Part shown: piece after piece, positions 6,696 through 8,366 of the stretch
How the letters are laid out: the number at the start of each line of letters is the position of its first letter
Position numbering within the stretch: the stretch's first letter is position 1
From: a bacterium
GTDB taxonomy: Bacteria; UBA9089; CG2-30-40-21; SBAY01
Assembly: GCA_040757115.1 (NCBI GenBank)
Contig: JBFLYA010000163.1
Coordinates: 1-8,366 of the forward strand
Direction of reading: 5' to 3'
Length of the DNA stretch: 8,366 bases
Notes under the pieces: generated by a model
Told to the model about the DNA's origin: nothing
Databases searched by the model: none
The model's input: the letters and a program-made list of their open reading frames with translations, nothing else
Position numbers and translations under genes: made by a program

Positions 6696-6996
6696 CTGGA
6701 GTTTCGTGAATTTTCTATGATTCCTTTCTCCTTTAATCTTTGCGTTCTTTGCGGTTGATTTCTTTACGTTCTTTGCGGTTAAAAAAAGATAAACCACAAA
6801 GGGCACAAAGTAGTAACGCAAAGGACACAAAGGGAAGAAAATAGGTGAAGCATTTTTTATCAACTCAACTTCAAAGGATAAGTTGCAAAAAAAAATCATC
6901 AGGCTTTTGAGCCTAATTTTGCCATCTTTGAGCAAAATAAACAGATTGATAAGGTTCAGATAGCCTCAATGGCTCCTTAAATTAACGAAACTCCAG
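6696..6996. mobile_element. MITE-like or decayed IS element, 301 bp, 18-bp terminal inverted repeats
   Basis: The left end ctggagtttcgtgaattt (6696-6713) and the right end aaattaacgaaactccag (6979-6996) are inverted repeats matching at 17 of 18 positions, including a perfect 12-bp tip. No obvious target duplication flanks them. The inside is non-coding and strongly structured: direct repeats at 6738-6756 and 6762-6780 face inverted copies at 6792-6810 and 6815-6832. Smaller hairpins follow, including aggc/gcct around 6901-6914 and attttgc/gcaaaat around 6916-6940. Size and structure fit a non-autonomous element mobilised by a transposase encoded elsewhere. Confidence 0.65.
6738..6832. repeat. 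Nested direct and inverted CRCARAG-type repeats
   Basis: The sequence ctttgcgttctttgcggtt (6738-6756) is repeated at 6762-6780 with one mismatch. The complementary-sense copies aaccacaaagggcacaaag (6792-6810) and aacgcaaaggacacaaag (6815-6832) follow across an A-rich spacer, making a long imperfect hairpin. The shared consensus read on one strand is about CRCARAGRNCRCARAG. A related copy occurs in the 3729-3835 element. Confidence 0.85.
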
Positions 6997-7006
6997 ACAA
7001 AAATAC

Positions 7007-7035
7007 TTGACATATTATCAGGTATAATGTATAAT
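7007..7035 (+). promoter_or_regulatory. Consensus sigma-70 promoter for the RHH gene
   Basis: A perfect TTGACA (7007-7012) and a perfect TATAAT (7030-7035) are separated by exactly 17 bases. Transcription would begin near 7042, giving a leader of about 60 bases to the GTG start at 7101. A second TATAAT at 7023-7028 overlaps the spacer. Confidence 0.8.
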
Positions 7036-7053
7036 ATATATCCTGTATGTAGA
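7019..7053. promoter_or_regulatory. Possible operator over the -10 region
   Basis: The half-sites CAGG (7019-7022) and CCTG flank the AT-rich -10 and start region as a loose inverted repeat (caggtata/tatcctg-like). This is a typical place for autorepression by a ribbon-helix-helix protein. The arms are short and imperfect, so this is only a suggestion. Confidence 0.25.
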
Positions 7054-7087
7054 ATATCTAATTAAATGGTATGATGGATAACCTGTA

Positions 7088-7093
7088 AGGAGG
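7088..7093 (+). promoter_or_regulatory. Ribosome binding site supporting a GTG start
   Basis: A perfect AGGAGG lies 7 bases before GTG 7101. This fixes the non-ATG start of the small regulator. Confidence 0.85.
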
Positions 7094-7100
7094 ATATAGG

Positions 7101-7310
7101 GTGTATAAAAGTGAGATATACTTACAAGATGAACAACACGAAATATTAAGGGATATTGCCTATATTTTGACTAAACATACCAAAAAGCGGGTTAGTTTAT
7201 CCGAACTTGTCCGAAAGGCAGTCAATCTCTGGATAGAAAAAGAAGGGATGGAAATTCTTAAAAATAATACTTGTGTTGGGAAATATATCGCTACGGATGA
7301 ACACAAATAG
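7101..7310 (+). CDS. Small ribbon-helix-helix (CopG/antitoxin-like) DNA-binding protein
   Basis: The 69-residue protein starts at GTG 7101 behind a perfect AGGAGG. Its layout is that of a ribbon-helix-helix domain: a short N-terminal strand (YKSEIYL, residues 2-8), helix 1 (about 10-26, EQHEILRDIAYILTKHT) and helix 2 (about 32-48, SLSELVRKAVNLWIEKE). The alternating residues of the strand would contact the DNA major groove as a dimer. A short tail to residue 69 follows. It has its own consensus promoter with a possible overlapping operator, so autoregulation is plausible. Such proteins are often antitoxins, but no toxin gene lies on either side: upstream is a repeat element and downstream is the flagellar promoter region. 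It may be an orphan regulator, perhaps once carried with the neighbouring repeat element. The fold call is fairly secure; the target is unknown. Confidence 0.8.
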   Translation: MYKSEIYLQDEQHEILRDIAYILTKHTKKRVSLSELVRKAVNLWIEKEGMEILKNNTCVGKYIATDEHK

Positions 7311-7391
7311 TTCGTGAATCCAGACAATTTGATTCTGGTAACTGGTGGTTAAATACCGTTTGGTTGAATTCACGGCGAAGTCATTTAACCA
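7311..7391. repeat. Structured intergenic inverted repeats downstream of the RHH gene
   Basis: Several inverted repeats are packed into 80 bases: cgtgaat (7313-7319) with attcacg (7368-7374), ccaga (7320-7324) with tctgg (7334-7338), and tggttaaat (7346-7354) with atttaacca (7383-7391). The first and third pairs overlap in a knot-like order, so they cannot all form in one simple hairpin. No T-run follows, so this is not a standard terminator. The 9-mers ttcgtgaat and tccagacaa are shared with the ends of the 6696-6996 element. Confidence 0.5.
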
Positions 7392-7431
7392 ATTATCCGT
7401 TTGTCTATGATTTGTTCTTTGATAAATTAAT

Positions 7432-7459
7432 TAAACTTTTTGCCCTAAAATGCCGATAA
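7432..7459 (+). promoter_or_regulatory. Sigma-28 (FliA/SigD) type flagellar promoter
   Basis: TAAACTTT (7432-7439) and a perfect GCCGATAA (7452-7459) match the FliA consensus TAAAGTTT...GCCGATAA with one mismatch in the -35. The gap is 12 bases, or 16 counted from TAAA, within the range known for SigD promoters. Transcription would start near 7466, just ahead of the ribosome binding site at 7468-7472. Confidence 0.8.
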
Positions 7460-7467
7460 ATGTAAAT

Positions 7468-7472
7468 GGAGG
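7468..7472 (+). promoter_or_regulatory. Ribosome binding site fixing the flgB start
   Basis: GGAGG lies 11 bases before ATG 7484. The upstream in-frame ATG at 7466 falls at the predicted transcription start and has no site of its own, so 7484 is preferred. Confidence 0.7.
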
Positions 7473-7483
7473 CAAAAAATATT

Positions 7484-7915
7484 ATGTTTGACCAATCTAC
7501 CCATATGCAAACAGTGAAAATATTAGAGAACTCACTGGATACTGCGACCTTACGGCAAAAGGTGATTGCGGATAATATTGCTAATGTTAATACGCCAGGT
7601 TTTAAGAAAAGTTATGTAAGTTTTGAAGATGAGCTTGCCCTGGCATTGCAGAAAAAGGAAACATCAAATTTTAAAGCAAGGACGACTGACCCTAAACATA
7701 TTCAATTTTATAAACCACCAAAACATCCAACTGCAGTTCGACCACGAATGTTTGTGGAAGATGATACTACTTTTCGTAATGACCTGAATAATGTTGATAT
7801 AAATGCTGAAATGGCTAATTTAGCAAAAAATTCTATTATGTATGAGGCAGTAGTTAATAGAATAAGTGGTATGTTTCAGATGCTTGATATGGTAATAAGA
7901 GGAGGCACAAGATAG
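7484..7915 (+). CDS. flgB: Flagellar basal-body rod protein FlgB
   Basis: From ATG 7484 the protein has 143 residues, a normal FlgB length. The N-terminus MFDQSTHMQTVKILENSLD and the rod-protein signature NIANVNTPGF (residues 31-40) identify it. The C-terminal part (about 110-143, NLAKNSIMYEAVVNRISGMFQMLDMVIRGG) is the helix that packs in the rod coiled coil. FlgB is a proximal rod protein at the junction with the MS ring, exported by the flagellar type III apparatus without a cleaved signal. The next gene is flgC after 4 bases, the usual order, with fliE normally following. Transcription probably comes from the sigma-28-like site at 7432-7459. An upstream ATG at 7466 would add six residues but lies at the predicted transcription start, so it is disfavoured. 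Confidence 0.95.
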   Translation: MFDQSTHMQTVKILENSLDTATLRQKVIADNIANVNTPGFKKSYVSFEDELALALQKKETSNFKARTTDPKHIQFYKPPKHPTAVRPRMFVEDDTTFRNDLNNVDINAEMANLAKNSIMYEAVVNRISGMFQMLDMVIRGGTR

Positions 7916-7919
7916 TATC

Positions 7920-8363
7920 ATGATGAATCTTTTTCAAACAATTAATACATCTGGCTCAGGACTTACCGCAGAACAATTACGAATGGATGTAATTGCTAAT
8001 AATATTGCGAATGTGAATACAACTCGAACTCCACAAGGAGGCCCTTATCGTCGACAAAGAGTACTATTTACTCCTCGTGAACCGCAGGTATTTTTTAATA
8101 TACCATTTGTTAAATCACAGGTTATCTACAATGGTAAAGGGGTGCGTGTCGTAGGTATTGAAGAAGACCCTTCTCCATTTAAAATAGAATATCGACCTGA
8201 ACATCCAGATGCAGATAAAGATGGTTATGTTCGGTTGCCAAATGTAAATGTAGTTTTGGAGATGACGGATATGATTACCGCGACCAGGGCTTATGAGGCA
8301 AATGTAGCCGCAATGCGGTCTGCAAAAGAAATGATGATTAGGGCACTGGATATTAGTAGATAA
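7920..8363 (+). CDS. flgC: Flagellar basal-body rod protein FlgC
   Basis: The 147-residue protein begins MMNLFQTINTSGSGLTAEQ and carries the rod signature NNIANVNTT (27-35), followed by TPQGGPYRRQRVLF, which is typical of FlgC. The C-terminal domain (about 110-147, PNVNVVLEMTDMITATRAYEANVAAM) is the conserved flagellar basal-body C-terminal region. It forms the proximal rod together with FlgB, FlgF and FliE. The gene follows flgB by 4 bases. The GAGGAGG inside the end of flgB (7899-7905) is 14 bases from ATG 7920, rather far, so translation may be coupled to flgB termination. ATG 7923 is an alternative start one codon later. The stop is three bases from the window end, and the operon probably continues beyond it. 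Confidence 0.95.
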   Translation: MMNLFQTINTSGSGLTAEQLRMDVIANNIANVNTTRTPQGGPYRRQRVLFTPREPQVFFNIPFVKSQVIYNGKGVRVVGIEEDPSPFKIEYRPEHPDADKDGYVRLPNVNVVLEMTDMITATRAYEANVAAMRSAKEMMIRALDISR

Positions 8364-8366
8364 AAC

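Larger units (their letters stand above)
6669..7100. other. 432-bp intergenic region: inverted-repeat element plus promoter
   Basis: No gene is supported. The stretch holds a 301-bp element with 18-bp terminal inverted repeats (6696-6996), nested CRCARAG-type repeats, several small hairpins, and then a consensus promoter for the ribbon-helix-helix gene. A reverse-strand frame at 6636-6935 is only the repeat read in translation and is rejected. A 33-codon coding-like tail (6882-6980, + strand) is noted as a possible transposase remnant, without firm support. Confidence 0.6.

Noticed and set aside
6738-6832. CRISPR array
   Set aside because: The repeats are short, imperfect, in both orientations and without uniform spacers, and there are no cas genes.
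6636-6935. 99-codon reverse-strand open frame
   Set aside because: It overlaps the end of the double-receiver gene and is mostly translation of the CRCARAG repeat, so it is an artefact of the element.
7348-7389. Integron attC-like pair GTTAAAT ... ATTTAAC
   Set aside because: The core motifs fit GTTRRRY and RYYYAAC but occur in the opposite order to an attC site, and no cassette or integrase is present.

Overview
This AT-rich window carries the start of a flagellar rod operon, so it comes from a flagellated bacterium. Several things suggest an uncultured, probably anaerobic lineage: a split PEP-synthase-type kinase most like phenylphosphate synthase, a small coiled-coil membrane protein of unknown function, and intergenic regions full of short CRCARAG-type repeats and small inverted-repeat elements. 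That placement is inference; the window has no rRNA or other taxonomic marker. Every gene I accept lies on the + strand.

Layout. (1) 1-215: the C-terminal end of a gene that may begin outside the window, built on a 9-residue repeat. (2) 419-3651: a three-gene cluster. The first gene encodes a 609-aa PEP-utiliser phosphotransfer subunit (start moved to 419, at a good ribosome binding site). The second encodes a 141-aa coiled-coil protein with one C-terminal membrane helix and a 33-bp tandem repeat. The third encodes a 276-aa ATP-grasp subunit. The outer two together form an ATP-dependent histidine-phosphate kinase that lacks the PEP/pyruvate-binding barrel. They match the alpha and beta subunits of phenylphosphate synthase in layout; the real substrate is unknown. 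(3) 3729-3835: a 107-bp MITE-like element with terminal inverted repeats and a possible 9-bp target duplication, directly upstream of the next gene. (4) 3867-6668: a two-component pair, a soluble HD-Cache-histidine kinase fusion and a protein made only of two receiver domains (start moved to 5952). (5) 6696-6996: a 301-bp element with 18-bp terminal inverted repeats (17 of 18 match) and nested inverted CRCARAG repeats. (6) 7007-7310: a consensus sigma-70 promoter driving a GTG-started ribbon-helix-helix regulator that has no visible toxin partner. (7) 7311-7465: a structured intergenic region ending in a strong sigma-28 (FliA/SigD) type promoter. (8) 7484-8363: flgB (start moved to 7484) and flgC, the first genes of a rod/basal-body operon that probably continues past the window.

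How the parts fit. The kinase subunits should work as one enzyme: the ATP-grasp subunit phosphorylates His567 of the large subunit, which passes phosphate to a small acceptor. The HD-Cache kinase and double receiver form a signalling pair with no DNA-binding output, so they probably feed a phosphorelay or act by protein contacts. Whether they control the kinase cluster or the flagellar genes cannot be told from the sequence. The sigma-28-like site suggests that flgBC transcription is tied to the flagellar sigma factor.
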